A DNA stretch of 64,000 bases from Eisenibacter elegans DSM 3317. GTDB taxonomy: Bacteria > Bacteroidota > Bacteroidia > Cytophagales > Microscillaceae. Shown here piece by piece: positions 9,030 to 18,072 of this stretch. The stretch covers positions 449,200 to 513,199 of the forward strand of contig NZ_KE387153.1 in assembly GCF_000430505.1 (NCBI RefSeq). The letters are read 5' to 3'. The notes beneath the pieces were generated by a model. That model saw only the letters and a program-made list of their open reading frames with translations. It was not told the origin of the DNA and searched no databases. Both the position numbers and the translations under genes were made by a program. How positions within the stretch are numbered: position 1 is the stretch's first letter; every line of letters begins with the position of its first letter.

Positions 9030-9722
9030 TTAGTTTTCGAGGCTTATTTTGTACCCTACCCCTTTGACTGTACGGATATAGCCTTCGCCAATTTTTTCGC
9101 GCACCTTGCGAATGTGCACATCTACTGTGCGTGCCAATACATACACATCAGCCCCCCAAATGTTTTGGAGCAAATCTTCTCGACTGAATACTTTATTGGG
9201 GTGTTGGGCTAAGAAATAAAGCAGTTCAAATTCTTTCTTGGGCAAATTAATGAGTTGGTCGGCTTTATAGACGGTATAGCTCTGTCGGTCGATGACAAGG
9301 TCGCCAACACTGAGTGTATTGTGAGCCTGTTCGCGTTTGCTACGTCGTTTGAAAATCGCACTGATACGGCTCACCAAGGCACGGGGGCGAATAGGCTTGG
9401 TGATATAATCATCAGCTCCGGTATCGAAGGCGGCTATTTCGGAATATTCCTCGGCGCGTGCGGTCAAGAAAATGATATAGGTCTCAGCAGCTTCGGGCAT
9501 TTCGCGGATAATGCGGCTCGCCTCTACCCCGTCCATTTTGGGCATCATAATGTCCATGATAATCAGGTCGGGCAAGAAGGTCTTGACTATCTCGACAGCT
9601 TGTTTACCGTTATTGGCCGAAGCTACTTTATATCCAGCCTTGTCGAGGTTGTATTGTAAGATTTCGACAATGTCTACATCGTCATCGACGACCAATACTT
9701 TGTAAGCGGAAGCGTTTTCCAT
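9030..9722 (-). CDS. OmpR/PhoB-family response regulator
   Basis: The protein is 230 residues from the ATG at 9722; a start 5 codons earlier is possible. The receiver domain has an acidic pocket in VVDDDVDIV, the phospho-accepting Asp in IIMDIMMPKMDG, the Thr in FLTARAEE and the Lys in DDYITKPIRP. The C-terminal winged-helix DNA-binding domain (about residues 130-228) has the usual LPKKEFELLYFLAQHP, VFSREDLLQNIWG, VDVHIRKVREKIG and TVKGVGYKI blocks. It is paired with the downstream kinase. The family resembles PhoB, but the regulon cannot be inferred from this sequence. Confidence 0.92.
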   Translation of the reverse strand: MENASAYKVLVVDDDVDIVEILQYNLDKAGYKVASANNGKQAVEIVKTFLPDLIIMDIMMPKMDGVEASRIIREMPEAAETYIIFLTARAEEYSEIAAFDTGADDYITKPIRPRALVSRISAIFKRRSKREQAHNTLSVGDLVIDRQSYTVYKADQLINLPKKEFELLYFLAQHPNKVFSREDLLQNIWGADVYVLARTVDVHIRKVREKIGEGYIRTVKGVGYKISLEN

Positions 9723-10011
9723 AGCGTTTTTGCGCAAAATAAGGGTTAAATACGTATGAGTACTGAGCGGAGTATGTGTGCAATGTGTCCTAGGATTTGT
9801 TTGAATTTCTTGATGTTATCTGATTTGTAATATTTCCATTTTCCAGACTATGCCCAATCAAAACTATTTTGGACACTGTATACAATGGAAACCTTTGATA
9901 ATCAAGAAAATGAAAGTTGGCAAATCTTGGCATCATTTCTCCACATTTCCAAAATCAGGCTTTATGTTTGTTGCAAGAGTTTGTCATCATTGGCGTACTC
10001 CATACTATTAA

Positions 10012-10040
10012 AGAAAAAGCCCTCTTAGGGTGTAGAGGGC
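10012..10040 (-). terminator. Rho-independent terminator of the TlpA-like gene
   Basis: On the minus strand GCCCTCT and AGAGGGC pair around an 8-base loop and are followed directly by TTTTTC. The element begins 9 bp after the TlpA-like stop codon. The rest of the 9738-10049 gap contains no supported gene. Near 9893-9930 it contains a stretch resembling, in reverse, the TTTTCTTGATTATC phrase found at about 28.44 and 31.62 kb. Confidence 0.8.
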
Positions 10041-10049
10041 ATACCGGTG

Positions 10050-10583
10050 TTATTTTAGATGTTGGGCTACTGCCTGCTCCAAAGCACGACCACGCAAGTT
10101 TTTGGCCAATATCTTTCCCTGACTATCAATCAAATAGCTCATTGGGATAGCCTGAACACCGTAAGTTATTGCGGCTTCATTGTTCCAGCCTTTCAGGTCT
10201 GACACGTGATATGGCCAAGACAATTGGTCTTTGGTGATAGCGCTTTGCCATTTGCTGGCGTTATTGTCTAGTGATACACTGAACACGGTAAAACCTTTAT
10301 CTTGATAAGCTTGATATACCTTGACCACATTGGGGTTTTCTTGGCGGCAAGGGCCACACCAAGAGGCCCAAAAATCTATCAAAACAAGTTTGTGTTGTTT
10401 CATTACCTGATGCAAGGCATAGGTTGTTTTGCCATCGGGGCCAGTTTGCTCGATATTGGGGACGGTTTGGGTCGCCAAGGAAAGATCTGTTCCTTTGGCT
10501 TGTGAGTCATTAACATTAAAATAAAACCCTAGGGAGGTGCAGGCCGCCAAAACGACCACAAGACTGAAGCCAAGCTTTTTCAT
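10050..10583 (-). CDS. TlpA-like thiol-disulfide oxidoreductase lipoprotein
   Basis: The chain is 177 residues from the ATG at 10583; an upstream in-frame start at 10652 would bury the signal peptide. The N-terminus is a lipoprotein signal with the lipobox Leu-Ala-Ala-Cys at residues about 12-15. The remainder is a thioredoxin fold of the TlpA/ResA type with the active-site motif WASWCGPCRQ, a conserved VFSVSLD segment and a cis-Pro loop at AIPMSYLID. It probably reduces periplasmic disulfides. The membrane anchor places it on the outer leaf of the inner membrane or in the outer membrane. It is monocistronic with its own terminator. Confidence 0.85.
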   Translation of the reverse strand: MKKLGFSLVVVLAACTSLGFYFNVNDSQAKGTDLSLATQTVPNIEQTGPDGKTTYALHQVMKQHKLVLIDFWASWCGPCRQENPNVVKVYQAYQDKGFTVFSVSLDNNASKWQSAITKDQLSWPYHVSDLKGWNNEAAITYGVQAIPMSYLIDSQGKILAKNLRGRALEQAVAQHLK

Positions 10584-10693
10584 AACAACAATGATTTGAG
10601 ACAAAAATACGATAAATTTGAGCACCCAAGGCGCTCTAGCCATACTTAACAAAGATATTAATGATTTCTTAAAAATACACTAATACATCCATA

Positions 10694-11023
10694 ATGACAC
10701 TAGCACAAGCACAACAACTCGTAGACGAGTGGATTCAAACCAAGGGTATTCGCTATTTTAACGAATTAACCAATATGGCGGTTCTGATGGAAGAGGTGGG
10801 TGAGCTAGCCCGCCTGATGGCGCGCACTTATGGTGAGCAGTCGTTTAAAGAAAGTGATAAGCACCGCGACCTTGGCGACGAAATGGCCGATGTACTCTTT
10901 GTCTTGATTTGCTTGGCCAACCAGACCGGCATCGACTTGACCGAGGCGCTGCGCAAAAACCTAGACAAAAAGACCCAGCGCGATAGCCAGCGCCACCAAC
11001 AAAACCCGAAGCTACGGGACTAG
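10694..11023 (+). CDS. MazG-like nucleotide pyrophosphohydrolase
   Basis: This 109-residue single-domain all-alpha NTP pyrophosphatase has the MazG metal-binding pattern: a first EExGEL motif (LMEEVGELARL) near residue 32-42, then DLGDEMADVLFVLICLAN, which supplies the second ExxD set. Enzymes of this type hydrolyse (deoxy)NTPs to monophosphates and often act in house-cleaning. The length fits the short MazG-like family rather than the two-domain MazG. It is transcribed divergently from the TlpA-like gene and converges on the pseudouridine synthase. Confidence 0.85.
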   Translation: MTLAQAQQLVDEWIQTKGIRYFNELTNMAVLMEEVGELARLMARTYGEQSFKESDKHRDLGDEMADVLFVLICLANQTGIDLTEALRKNLDKKTQRDSQRHQQNPKLRD

Positions 11024-11041
11024 GTACTTGTTTTACGCTGA

Positions 11042-11767
11042 TTATCCGCTGTGTTTTTCGAGTTGGTTGAGCAGGGCGCGGATGTCCTTGGGGTAAGGTG
11101 CTTCTACGCTAATTTCTTCTCCGTTCATTCGCTTAAACAACAGACTCCGTGCGTGTAACACCACTCGCTGAATGAGAGGCTGCTCTTCGTCGGTTTGTTT
11201 CATATTAAAGCCCTTCCGTTTGATTTGGGAGAGGTACAAGTGTTGCCCGCCATAGGCTTCGTCGGCCACAATGGGGGCTTTGAGTACAGCAAGGTGGATG
11301 CGGATTTGGTGCATCCGGCCTGTAATCGGGCGGCACTCTACCAAGGTATGGTGGCGAAACATTTGTAGGGTGCGAAAAAAAGTCATTGCCTCCTTGCCCT
11401 CTTGCGTATCTATCTTTACTTTGCCAGTGCGTAGGGGCAGGATGGGTAGGTTGACGCAGATATTGTCAAACTCTTGCACTCCCTCCACCACAGCGTGATA
11501 GAGCTTGGCTATCTCACGATGCTCAAACTGTAGGGACAGATGGCGGTAGGCTTCGGGATTTTTGGCAATGGCCAATACACCAGAGGTTTCTTTATCTAAC
11601 CGATGTCCCATTTGTGCCGTAGCTACATAGTCTCTGGCCAGCTCTATGAGACTCTGCTTGCCCTCGGGCGCACGGTCTTGGAGGGTTGAGATATAAGGAG
11701 GCTTGTTGATGAGCACATAGTCTTCATCTTCAAACAAAATCAAGTCTTTAAAATTGATGGGCTTCAT
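11042..11767 (-). CDS. RluA-family pseudouridine synthase
   Basis: The protein is 241 residues from the ATG at 11767. A longer frame starts at 11848 but adds only a non-conserved leader that would lie inside the divergent lipoprotein gene. The RluA catalytic motif GHRLDKETSGVL is at about residue 74-85 with the catalytic Asp. The GRMHQIRIHLAVLKAPIVAD block follows near residue 156-175. No S4 domain precedes the catalytic core. It converts specific uridines in rRNA or tRNA to pseudouridine; the target site cannot be determined. Its 5' end overlaps the divergent gene by about 14 bp. Confidence 0.87.
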   Translation of the reverse strand: MKPINFKDLILFEDEDYVLINKPPYISTLQDRAPEGKQSLIELARDYVATAQMGHRLDKETSGVLAIAKNPEAYRHLSLQFEHREIAKLYHAVVEGVQEFDNICVNLPILPLRTGKVKIDTQEGKEAMTFFRTLQMFRHHTLVECRPITGRMHQIRIHLAVLKAPIVADEAYGGQHLYLSQIKRKGFNMKQTDEEQPLIQRVVLHARSLLFKRMNGEEISVEAPYPKDIRALLNQLEKHSG

Positions 11768-12518
11768 AAGGGAATTTGTCAAGAAAAATAGCGCCAATGC
11801 ACCTACAAAAGTACGGCTTAAAAGCGGGCTTTTCAAATGGCTTGGCATAGTTGTGTTGGCAGGGGTGGGGCTTTGTGCTTGTGATACGGCTAGCGTTGAC
11901 CAACCTCAAAAAGGGCGACTGGGCAAACTAGGGCGGAATATCGCAGGGCGTTACCCCAAACGCGAGGCTAAGTTTGAGTTTCCTACTACACAAGAGGCAC
12001 AAAAACTAGCACAAGAAGCCTTTGCTCGTACAAACAAGGCCGAAGAACACGCTTGGCTGGAAGAGATTGCTGCTGAGGGCATACCCCTGCGATTGATTTG
12101 GGCCGATACGGCCGGGGTGGTTTCGCTAATGGATCGGGAGCGGCTTTTTCGGTATGCCCCAGAGTTTTTTGCCTTAGAAGAAGTGGGGAGCTTTTATAGC
12201 CAATATCCTCACAATATACACGCTTGGCAACAGGCTTTGTTCAAGGGCTTGCGGGTACTCGACCCTGCCGATGTAGGCAAGGTACAAGCAGGTCAATGGA
12301 GCATCTTGACATTTGAGCAAAAATACGGCGAGCGCGACTTTCAGCAGTGCACACGCCCTTTGTTCAACCCCGATAAGACGGTGGCGATGGTCGAAATTTC
12401 GCATTATGCCTTTTGGGACACGGATCGGCCACAGGTGCGAAGCTATTTTTGTATTTACAAAAAACACCAGCTGCGTTGGCAGTTGGTACACAAGGAGTTG
12501 ATTTATACCGGAAATTAA
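11754..12518 (+). CDS. Putative lipoprotein, function unknown
   Basis: This 254-residue protein has a lipobox (Gly-Leu-Cys-Ala-Cys) around residue 40-44 after a hydrophobic stretch. The leader before the hydrophobic core is long and basic (about 28 residues), so the true start may be later or non-ATG; no internal ATG lies in frame. The mature part has no recognised motif. It ends with a tail rich in aromatic and basic residues, with Cys at about residues 199 and 231. The first codons overlap the divergent pseudouridine synthase gene. I do not recognise a family. Confidence 0.68.
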   Translation: MMGFIREFVKKNSANAPTKVRLKSGLFKWLGIVVLAGVGLCACDTASVDQPQKGRLGKLGRNIAGRYPKREAKFEFPTTQEAQKLAQEAFARTNKAEEHAWLEEIAAEGIPLRLIWADTAGVVSLMDRERLFRYAPEFFALEEVGSFYSQYPHNIHAWQQALFKGLRVLDPADVGKVQAGQWSILTFEQKYGERDFQQCTRPLFNPDKTVAMVEISHYAFWDTDRPQVRSYFCIYKKHQLRWQLVHKELIYTGN

Positions 12519-12580
12519 TATAGCACTGAATCTGTGTAACATGAGCGTCATTATCCAGTGGTCTTTCTAAAGCTGTGTTT

Positions 12581-12950
12581 TTATAGGGCTATAAGCCAAC
12601 CCCTTACTGCTGCTTCATTATCAAAAAACTGCGTTGAGAAGATTTTCTGTTCACTTGCTTCTTCGACCAATTGTTCTACGGCCAACTGTGTTATCAAGTC
12701 TTCAGAAACTACGATAGCCAAGTGTAGTGGGGCAAATCTGTAAACACTTTCTCGTGAACCCAACTTTGCAATTCTAGCCCTACAATGAAGAGCAGTCCTT
12801 ATTCATTTACCAACACCTTGGCCACTTCTACTTGCGAGAAAATGTTTTTACGCTAAAAACTGCTCTTTGTACTGCTCTTCCTCCATTTCTTCACTGGCAG
12901 GTAGCCACCGGGTTGCTATCATTTTGTGTTCTTTGTGGTAATCTGTCTAC
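12581..12950 (-). pseudogene. Broken STAS/SpoIIAA-like protein gene
   Basis: Fragments of one protein can be read in shifted frames on the minus strand. The first starts near 12922 with MIATRWLPASEEMEEEQYKE. The second covers FSQVEVAKVLVNE and, after a stop, LLFIVGLELQSWVHEKVF. The third ends with PLHLAIVVSEDLITQLAVEQ and a C-terminal FFDNEAAVRGWL. Their order matches small Bacteroidota STAS/SEC14-like proteins of about 130 residues. At least two frameshifts and a stop are needed to join them, so the gene is inactive. Only the last 60 residues remain as an open frame (12581-12763). Confidence 0.6.
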
Positions 12951-12994
12951 AAGAACCTTCTTCTGTAAATTTCCGTCGTTTTGTTTTTTATAAT

Positions 12995-13324
12995 TTAACC
13001 TTGCAAAATCTGATTCATCTGACAAAAATTATCTTGAGGCAGGTCTACGATATGTTTCCATTTAAACTCTTGGTATACTTGTAAGGCGCGTTTTTCGTCA
13101 TAGAGGTGTAGGCAAATCGCCAAGGCCAACAATGCAGCTCCTTCGCTATTGCACCCCCAATCAAATTTGGCTTTGGTACTGAGTAAGGTTTGCGCAGCGC
13201 TTGGATCTATCGCTTGGCCTTCTAGCCAAAATAAGCGCTGATTATAGTCTCCTCTCAACTCCATCATTTGGAGAGTACCCATCATTTTGCTGGATTGTTT
13301 GCCGTCGCTTATTAACATACTCAT
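12995..13324 (-). CDS. DUF6166-like small protein
   Basis: The chain has 109 residues. The second half carries the pattern FDWGCNSEGAALLALAICLHL followed by ALQVYQEFKWKHIVDLP, which matches the DUF6166 family, where a short beta domain precedes a helical half with this Leu/Ala-rich stretch. The family has no known function, although members are common as small stand-alone proteins in mobile and accessory regions. No signal peptide is present. It lies beside the broken STAS-like gene, both on the minus strand. Confidence 0.6.
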   Translation of the reverse strand: MSMLISDGKQSSKMMGTLQMMELRGDYNQRLFWLEGQAIDPSAAQTLLSTKAKFDWGCNSEGAALLALAICLHLYDEKRALQVYQEFKWKHIVDLPQDNFCQMNQILQG

Positions 13325-13455
13325 AACATTTCTTTAATTTAAGGTTCACAGGCATTTATACGGCTTTGGCCTTCTAAGAGTTGTGTTTATGGTCTGATGC
13401 GATTGTTTATTTGCTAAAACCGGCTTTTTTTTAGATTATTGTGCTTTTATTGTCG

Positions 13456-14472
13456 ATGAGCGTACCGCCATTGCATACGTCCCAAGTCCTTATGTCGCAT
13501 CACCACAACAGCCCCCGCCAATATCAAGTAGCTGTCATTCTAATCAATTACAATTCTGCTGATTTCACGCTTGAGTGTGTGGCATCTATCCGAGAAAAGA
13601 CAGCTGCTACCCTCAATTACCAAATTATAGTGGTCGATAATGCTTCTGCCGAAGCAGACTTTGCTAAGCTAGCTCCTTTGGCCACATATCCCGAAGTGCG
13701 GCTGGTACGGAGCCGTATCAATCTCGGTTTTTCGGGGGGGAATATGCTTGGGGTACAGGATGCGAATGCGGATTATTATCTATTTTTGAATAACGATTGT
13801 GTCTTACTCAATGACTTTTTGTCGATTTTATATCATTATGCCGAAACACACCCTCAAGTAGGTATTTGCTCTGGAGAGATGTTTGACGGGCAAATGGAGT
13901 ATCGCGTCAACTTCAACTATTTCCCTTCACTGGCGCATCAGCTTTTTGGTTTTACGGTTTTTCGTTGGCTGAACCCTGCCAGAATGCCTTCAAGAAAGCG
14001 CCGTTATCCCCAGCCTTTTGAGGTCGATTTGGTAGAAGGGAGTGCGATGTTTACCCGTGCAGCAGCCTTTGAGGCTATCGGCGGCTTCGATACAGTCTAC
14101 TTTCTTTATGCAGAGGAAGAGGATATTTCTTATCGCCTAAAGCAGGCGGGCTATAGCACTGTCTATGTGCCCGAGGCGCAATACCAGCATTTTGTCAGTC
14201 AAAGCTCTAAAGATGGCACTGCACAGACAAACTTTGCTTTGTTGCGTGAGCTGTATATCTCACATAGTTATTTCTGGCGAAAACACCACGGCTACTTCTG
14301 GATGCGCATGATGCAACTGTTTTGGGTGTTCAAAATTGGCCGAAAGTTTTACAAACATCGGCAATATTTGTCCATTGCATTTTTTATTCTTGGAGGCGCT
14401 CCACTACACAAGAGCCTGCGGCATCAGCAGAAAATTCAAAATACTACCGATGTAACGGCCCTACGAGGCTAA
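13456..14472 (+). CDS. Family 2 glycosyltransferase (rhamnosyltransferase-like)
   Basis: This GT-A fold enzyme of about 338 residues has an N-terminal QVAVILINYNSADFTLECV strand and loop, a nucleotide-binding Asp in VVDNASAE, the metal-binding region DYYLFLNNDCVLL and a later GSAMFTRAAAFEAIGGFD block with an EEEDISYRLKQAGY acceptor motif. These are typical of GT2 rhamnosyl- or galactofuranosyltransferases that build surface glycans. Starts at 13441 (GTG), 13456 and 13492 (both ATG) are in frame; 13456 is used here without strong evidence. Basic, aromatic C-terminal residues suggest membrane association. It is not adjacent to the main glycan cluster at 21-27 kb. Confidence 0.85.
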   Translation: MSVPPLHTSQVLMSHHHNSPRQYQVAVILINYNSADFTLECVASIREKTAATLNYQIIVVDNASAEADFAKLAPLATYPEVRLVRSRINLGFSGGNMLGVQDANADYYLFLNNDCVLLNDFLSILYHYAETHPQVGICSGEMFDGQMEYRVNFNYFPSLAHQLFGFTVFRWLNPARMPSRKRRYPQPFEVDLVEGSAMFTRAAAFEAIGGFDTVYFLYAEEEDISYRLKQAGYSTVYVPEAQYQHFVSQSSKDGTAQTNFALLRELYISHSYFWRKHHGYFWMRMMQLFWVFKIGRKFYKHRQYLSIAFFILGGAPLHKSLRHQQKIQNTTDVTALRG

Positions 14473-14506
14473 AAAAAGTCCCCTTAGGGGGGCATTACAT
14501 CGGTAG
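14444..14506 (+). terminator. Long inverted repeat over the GT2 stop codon
   Basis: The arms CTACCGATGTAA (14444-14455) and TTACATCGGTAG (14495-14506) pair perfectly over 12 bp. Inside them is a second stem, GTCCCCTTAGGGGGGC. The left arm lies in the last codons of the GT2 gene and the right arm beyond its stop at 14470-14472. It may terminate transcription, although no T-run follows; it could also be a mobile-repeat end. Confidence 0.5.
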
Positions 14507-14579
14507 GCCGGTTTGGGAGGTGTGTGTCATATTGCATATTTTCTACACCAATACATTATTTTCTCACGCCACTGGATAT

Positions 14580-14755
14580 TTTCAAATCCCACAGTGATAC
14601 CAAGATTCATAAGATTTTGGGATTTTCAGTGCAAATATTTCCTAAACCAATTGTGGTTGAGTACAAAGATTTTACCCCAAAATGAGACCTGAGCTCATCT
14701 CGTAGCTGGCGCTCCGAGCTACTTTTCCAAAAATGTCGAGTGGTGTGTTATTTTC
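14580..14755 (+). repeat. Dispersed hairpin repeat, family 1 (copy b)
   Basis: Text in the gap between the convergent GT2 genes matches other family 1 copies: TTCAAATCCCACAGTGATACC, a CCAATTGTGGTTGAGT phrase shared with 31.68 kb, an AATGAGACCTGAGC block and a degenerate Gly/Cys-type hairpin (TCGTAGCTGGCGCTCCGAGC), then TTTTCCAAAAATGTCG and TGGTGTG. The whole 14473-14773 gap is explained by this repeat and the inverted repeat before it. Confidence 0.55.
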
Positions 14756-14773
14756 TTATTGTTCTGGATAGGG

Positions 14774-15574
14774 CTATGTCCAATTACTTGATTTGTTGCC
14801 CTTGGCATAGGCTTCTTTGTCTGCTTCAGACAAAATATCCCGCTTTGGAAACCAAGGTAAGTGAATACTGCTGTATGCTCCCGCCACACGAATGGCATCC
14901 ATAAACTTCCCTAGGTAGTACTTCTTGTTATAGACAGCAAAGGTAGTATCAATATCAGCAGCATACAGCTCCAGATGAGGGTGTATGATGGGTTTTCGCC
15001 AAAACTGTTGTTCCCACTTTCTCACACCAAAGCGTTTTTTGTATGGCATAGGTTTTTGTTTTTCCTCCAACACTGTGTGTGTTATGATTTCCTCCCCTTC
15101 GAGCAAATCAAGCGCAAAGCCGGCTTTGAATACCTGAAACTCTTCAGTCAGACTTTGGAGTATTTCGAGGAAATTTTCGGGCAAGGCAGTGTTGAATTGC
15201 AAATCAGGGTCAGTATAGGCAAATATTGGGGGGAGTTGTGCATAGATAGGCTCAAAGAAGCCTACCAAATGGCCTAGATTGTAGGTGCTATACAACACAT
15301 TGGCCTTTTCCAAAAGAGTCAACTCTTCCAAAATCAACTTAGTAATGGTGTCAGTACTGTTGTTATCTAGGATAATGGGTCTAATGCCATACTGTTCTAG
15401 TTGCCAAACTGTATTGCGCACATATACACCATTGTTATAACAAACTACCAATACCGGGATTTCCCCTTCGTATTGTGGCAACACCTTGGTAAGCTGTTGC
15501 GCAAGCTCTTGGGTGCGCCGTTGTATGACATTACTCTTGTATTGTTGTTTGAGTTTGCGGAAGAGTTGACTCAT
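14774..15574 (-). CDS. Glycosyltransferase-like protein (GT2-type)
   Basis: This 266-residue protein has an N-terminal GT-A-like core: IPVLVVCYNNGVYVRNTV at about residues 39-56, the IILDNNSTD loop after it and the metal-site-like FAYTDPDLQF near residue 118-127. These resemble GT2 enzymes, but the acceptor half is short and lacks the usual GGFD motif. It has a basic start with a predicted coiled stretch and no signal peptide. It may be a truncated or divergent transferase. It stands alone, converging on the repeat region next to the other GT2 gene, and may add to cell-surface glycan synthesis. Confidence 0.65.
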   Translation of the reverse strand: MSQLFRKLKQQYKSNVIQRRTQELAQQLTKVLPQYEGEIPVLVVCYNNGVYVRNTVWQLEQYGIRPIILDNNSTDTITKLILEELTLLEKANVLYSTYNLGHLVGFFEPIYAQLPPIFAYTDPDLQFNTALPENFLEILQSLTEEFQVFKAGFALDLLEGEEIITHTVLEEKQKPMPYKKRFGVRKWEQQFWRKPIIHPHLELYAADIDTTFAVYNKKYYLGKFMDAIRVAGAYSSIHLPWFPKRDILSEADKEAYAKGNKSSNWT

Positions 15575-15609
15575 CGTTTAGAGAAAATTTGATTCAATTT
15601 TATGACAGT

Positions 15610-17271
15610 CTACTTGACCATCAAGTCTGTGCGTGGCTGCCCCAAGGTAGCATTGGGTCGGGAGATGCGTAGCAAGTCGGATAGCGTGGCGGCTATATCC
15701 GATACAGCCACGCGCTGTGCGGTAGTGCCGGGTTTGATTTGCCAACCCATCCAAACCAAGGGGATGTGTGTGTCATATGAATAGCCGGAGCCGTGTGTAG
15801 TGCCTCCCTCTGCGGCATAAGGGGCATCAAACCAGTTGGGCTGCAACATCATCATCAGGTCGCCGGAGCGCAAGGGCGACACCCCGCGTGCTAGGCGAGC
15901 GATGGTAGGGTCTTCGGGGCTGAAGCGGTCTACTTGGTGAAGATCATATACGGTTTGTACCCCTTCAAAGTCTTTCAGAAAAGCTGAACAAACAGCTACC
16001 ATTGTTTCGTGGCTGATATTGGCTTTGGCCATAGCCACCTTGTTGAACCATAGTTGCTGGTTCATATAACTCAAGACCCAGCGACCTTCTCCAAAAGTTT
16101 TTTTGAGGTGCTCATCCAATTGTTTTTTCATGGCTCTGCCATTAAATACTCCGGCAGCGATGCCTAAATCTCGCATCTGTGCAGGCGTTTGGGCGGCTCC
16201 GTGGTCAGAAGTCAAAAATACAATAACCTCCTCCATCCCTACCTGTTTGTCGAGATAGTCGAAGAGTCGGGCAAGGTCTCGATCGAGGCGCACATAATTA
16301 TCCTGTAGTTCGATGGAGTTGATGCCAAACTGATGGCCGATGTAATCGGGTGAGGAGAAGCTCACCAGCAACATATCAGTATGGTGCCCTCTGCCCAATT
16401 GCTCCGCTTCGAGGGCTGCTATCGCAAAATCAAGGGTAAAGCTGTTGCCAAAAGGTGTTGTAGAAAGCAATCCGTAGCCATTTTGCTCTTTGAGCGCCGG
16501 GAGGTTATGTGGGAACTTATTGTCAGCAGCAGAGGCTCCTCGGTAAGGGAGTCGGTATGCCCCACCATTGGGCAGGCCTACAGTGTATTGTTCGAGGGGG
16601 AATAGGGTCTCCCAAGGTTTAGAAAGATACTGGTCGGGGAGCTTGCGGGCGTTGAAGTCCTGCACCCACTGGGGCAGTGTATCGGCGTAGTAGGTACTGG
16701 TAATCCAATGGCCGGTTTGGCTATCGTACCAGTAGGCACCTGTGGGGAAATGCCCGGCAGGCAAAATAGACCCACGGTCTTTGAGAGCAACACCAATTAC
16801 CTTAGACTGGGCATTGTTGAAAAGCCTCAACTCATCGCTGACAGTCGATGACAGTAGGTTTTTGGGCGACATCAGGCCGGCATCAGAGCTGCTGCCTACG
16901 GTGCGCACGGTCGTGTCTTCCACCACATACACACTGCGGTCGAGCTGGCGGTCGTACCAATTGTTGGCAATGATGCCATTGTACTTTGGCGTAGTGCCGG
17001 TATATACGGCAGCATGGCCGGGACCGGTGTAGGTGGGGATATAGTCATAATGCGCTTCGCGAAACTCGAAGCCCTGTTTTAGCAGGCGCTTAAACCCCCC
17101 TTCGGTATATTTATCGGCAAAACGATACATAAACTCGGGGCGCATCTGGTCTACCACGATCCCTACCACGAGCTTGGGAGATTTATGGTCGGGATTGTGT
17201 TGGGCTAGAACAGCTACCGATGTTAGCAGCACAAAAAGATAGCAAAAAATAATACAGACTGTATTTTTCAT
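15610..17271 (-). CDS. pafA: PafA-type alkaline phosphatase, secreted
   Basis: This 553-residue periplasmic or secreted phosphomonoesterase starts with a Sec signal peptide (residues 1-24, cleaved after AVLAQ). The first metal Asp lies in VGIVVDQMRPEF (D41) and the nucleophile Thr in TYTGPGHA (about T82). The PafA-specific Asn is in ANNWYD, and the LKDRGSILPAGH block provides the Lys and Arg of the active site. Later metal ligands are in SFSSPDYIGHQFG, TSDHGAA and GTTHGSGYSYDTHIP. The KDR block favours a phosphate monoesterase over a phosphodiesterase. PafA enzymes scavenge phosphate and are zinc-dependent but not inhibited by product in the classical way. It is monocistronic. Confidence 0.88.
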   Translation of the reverse strand: MKNTVCIIFCYLFVLLTSVAVLAQHNPDHKSPKLVVGIVVDQMRPEFMYRFADKYTEGGFKRLLKQGFEFREAHYDYIPTYTGPGHAAVYTGTTPKYNGIIANNWYDRQLDRSVYVVEDTTVRTVGSSSDAGLMSPKNLLSSTVSDELRLFNNAQSKVIGVALKDRGSILPAGHFPTGAYWYDSQTGHWITSTYYADTLPQWVQDFNARKLPDQYLSKPWETLFPLEQYTVGLPNGGAYRLPYRGASAADNKFPHNLPALKEQNGYGLLSTTPFGNSFTLDFAIAALEAEQLGRGHHTDMLLVSFSSPDYIGHQFGINSIELQDNYVRLDRDLARLFDYLDKQVGMEEVIVFLTSDHGAAQTPAQMRDLGIAAGVFNGRAMKKQLDEHLKKTFGEGRWVLSYMNQQLWFNKVAMAKANISHETMVAVCSAFLKDFEGVQTVYDLHQVDRFSPEDPTIARLARGVSPLRSGDLMMMLQPNWFDAPYAAEGGTTHGSGYSYDTHIPLVWMGWQIKPGTTAQRVAVSDIAATLSDLLRISRPNATLGQPRTDLMVK

Positions 17272-17403
17272 TGGTAAAAAGAGCTTGTTTGTGTTATTGA
17301 TTGACGGGCAGTTATGCCTGTAAAGATACTTTTTTTGCTTATAAGGCTCAAAAAGGGATTGTTATCATCGTATGAAGTTGGACCGATAGCCTGCCCAGCC
17401 TGC

Positions 17404-18072
17404 TCAATTACGCCAAATGTAGGGAAAAAGCACTAGCGAAAGTGTAACGACCAGCAAGTTCAGTGCTCCAATAATGAGCAATTCATCATACACTGTACTT
17501 CGGTCGAGGCCATCGACGGCATTTTTGCAGGCTCCCACAACCATCAATAGTAAGGGGATGATAATCGGGAAGCTCAACACGGCCATCAAAGTACTGTTGT
17601 TGCCGGCTTTGCTGGCAATACCCGAAACAAGGGTCAATGTGGTCGCAAAACTCAGGCTTCCCAACAAGGCCAAAGCAACAAAGAGCGGCATATCGGCAAC
17701 TGGATTGTTTAGCATCACACTGAAAATCACCAAGGCCAACAAGGCCACCACCCACATCAGCAGGATGTTGTAGAGCATCTTGGATAAGATAATACCCTGA
17801 GGCGAGCTAAGGGTATAGTAATACAACTGCCGCTCGGCAGGCTCTTGCATAAAGCTTTTGGAAATAGCATTGATTGCGCTAAAGAGCACTACTATCCAAT
17901 AGAGGGTATTCCAAGTAGCCGGGGTTAGTTGGGCGGCCTTGAGCTGAAAGCCCATATATACCACCATAATCGTACTGACCAAATAGAGTAGCAACCCTTG
18001 CAAGGCAATGCGTTCCCTGCCTTCGAGTAATAACTCTTTATAAAACAACGTTCTGATTTCATTCCAAAGCAT
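17404..18072 (-). CDS. ccmB: CcmB-like heme exporter membrane protein
   Basis: This 222-residue integral membrane protein has six hydrophobic helices, with an N-terminal cytosolic EIRTLFYKELLLEGRER segment and a KSFMQEPAERQLYYYTLSSP loop characteristic of CcmB, the membrane subunit of the CcmAB transporter of cytochrome c maturation system I. In Bacteroidota, CcmB is often kept while other ccm genes lie elsewhere. No ccmA, ccmC or ccmE is in this window, so it is an orphan here. An upstream ATG at 18081 adds three residues. The neighbouring genes (PafA and the PKD protein) are unrelated. Confidence 0.85.
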   Translation of the reverse strand: MLWNEIRTLFYKELLLEGRERIALQGLLLYLVSTIMVVYMGFQLKAAQLTPATWNTLYWIVVLFSAINAISKSFMQEPAERQLYYYTLSSPQGIILSKMLYNILLMWVVALLALVIFSVMLNNPVADMPLFVALALLGSLSFATTLTLVSGIASKAGNNSTLMAVLSFPIIIPLLLMVVGACKNAVDGLDRSTVYDELLIIGALNLLVVTLSLVLFPYIWRN

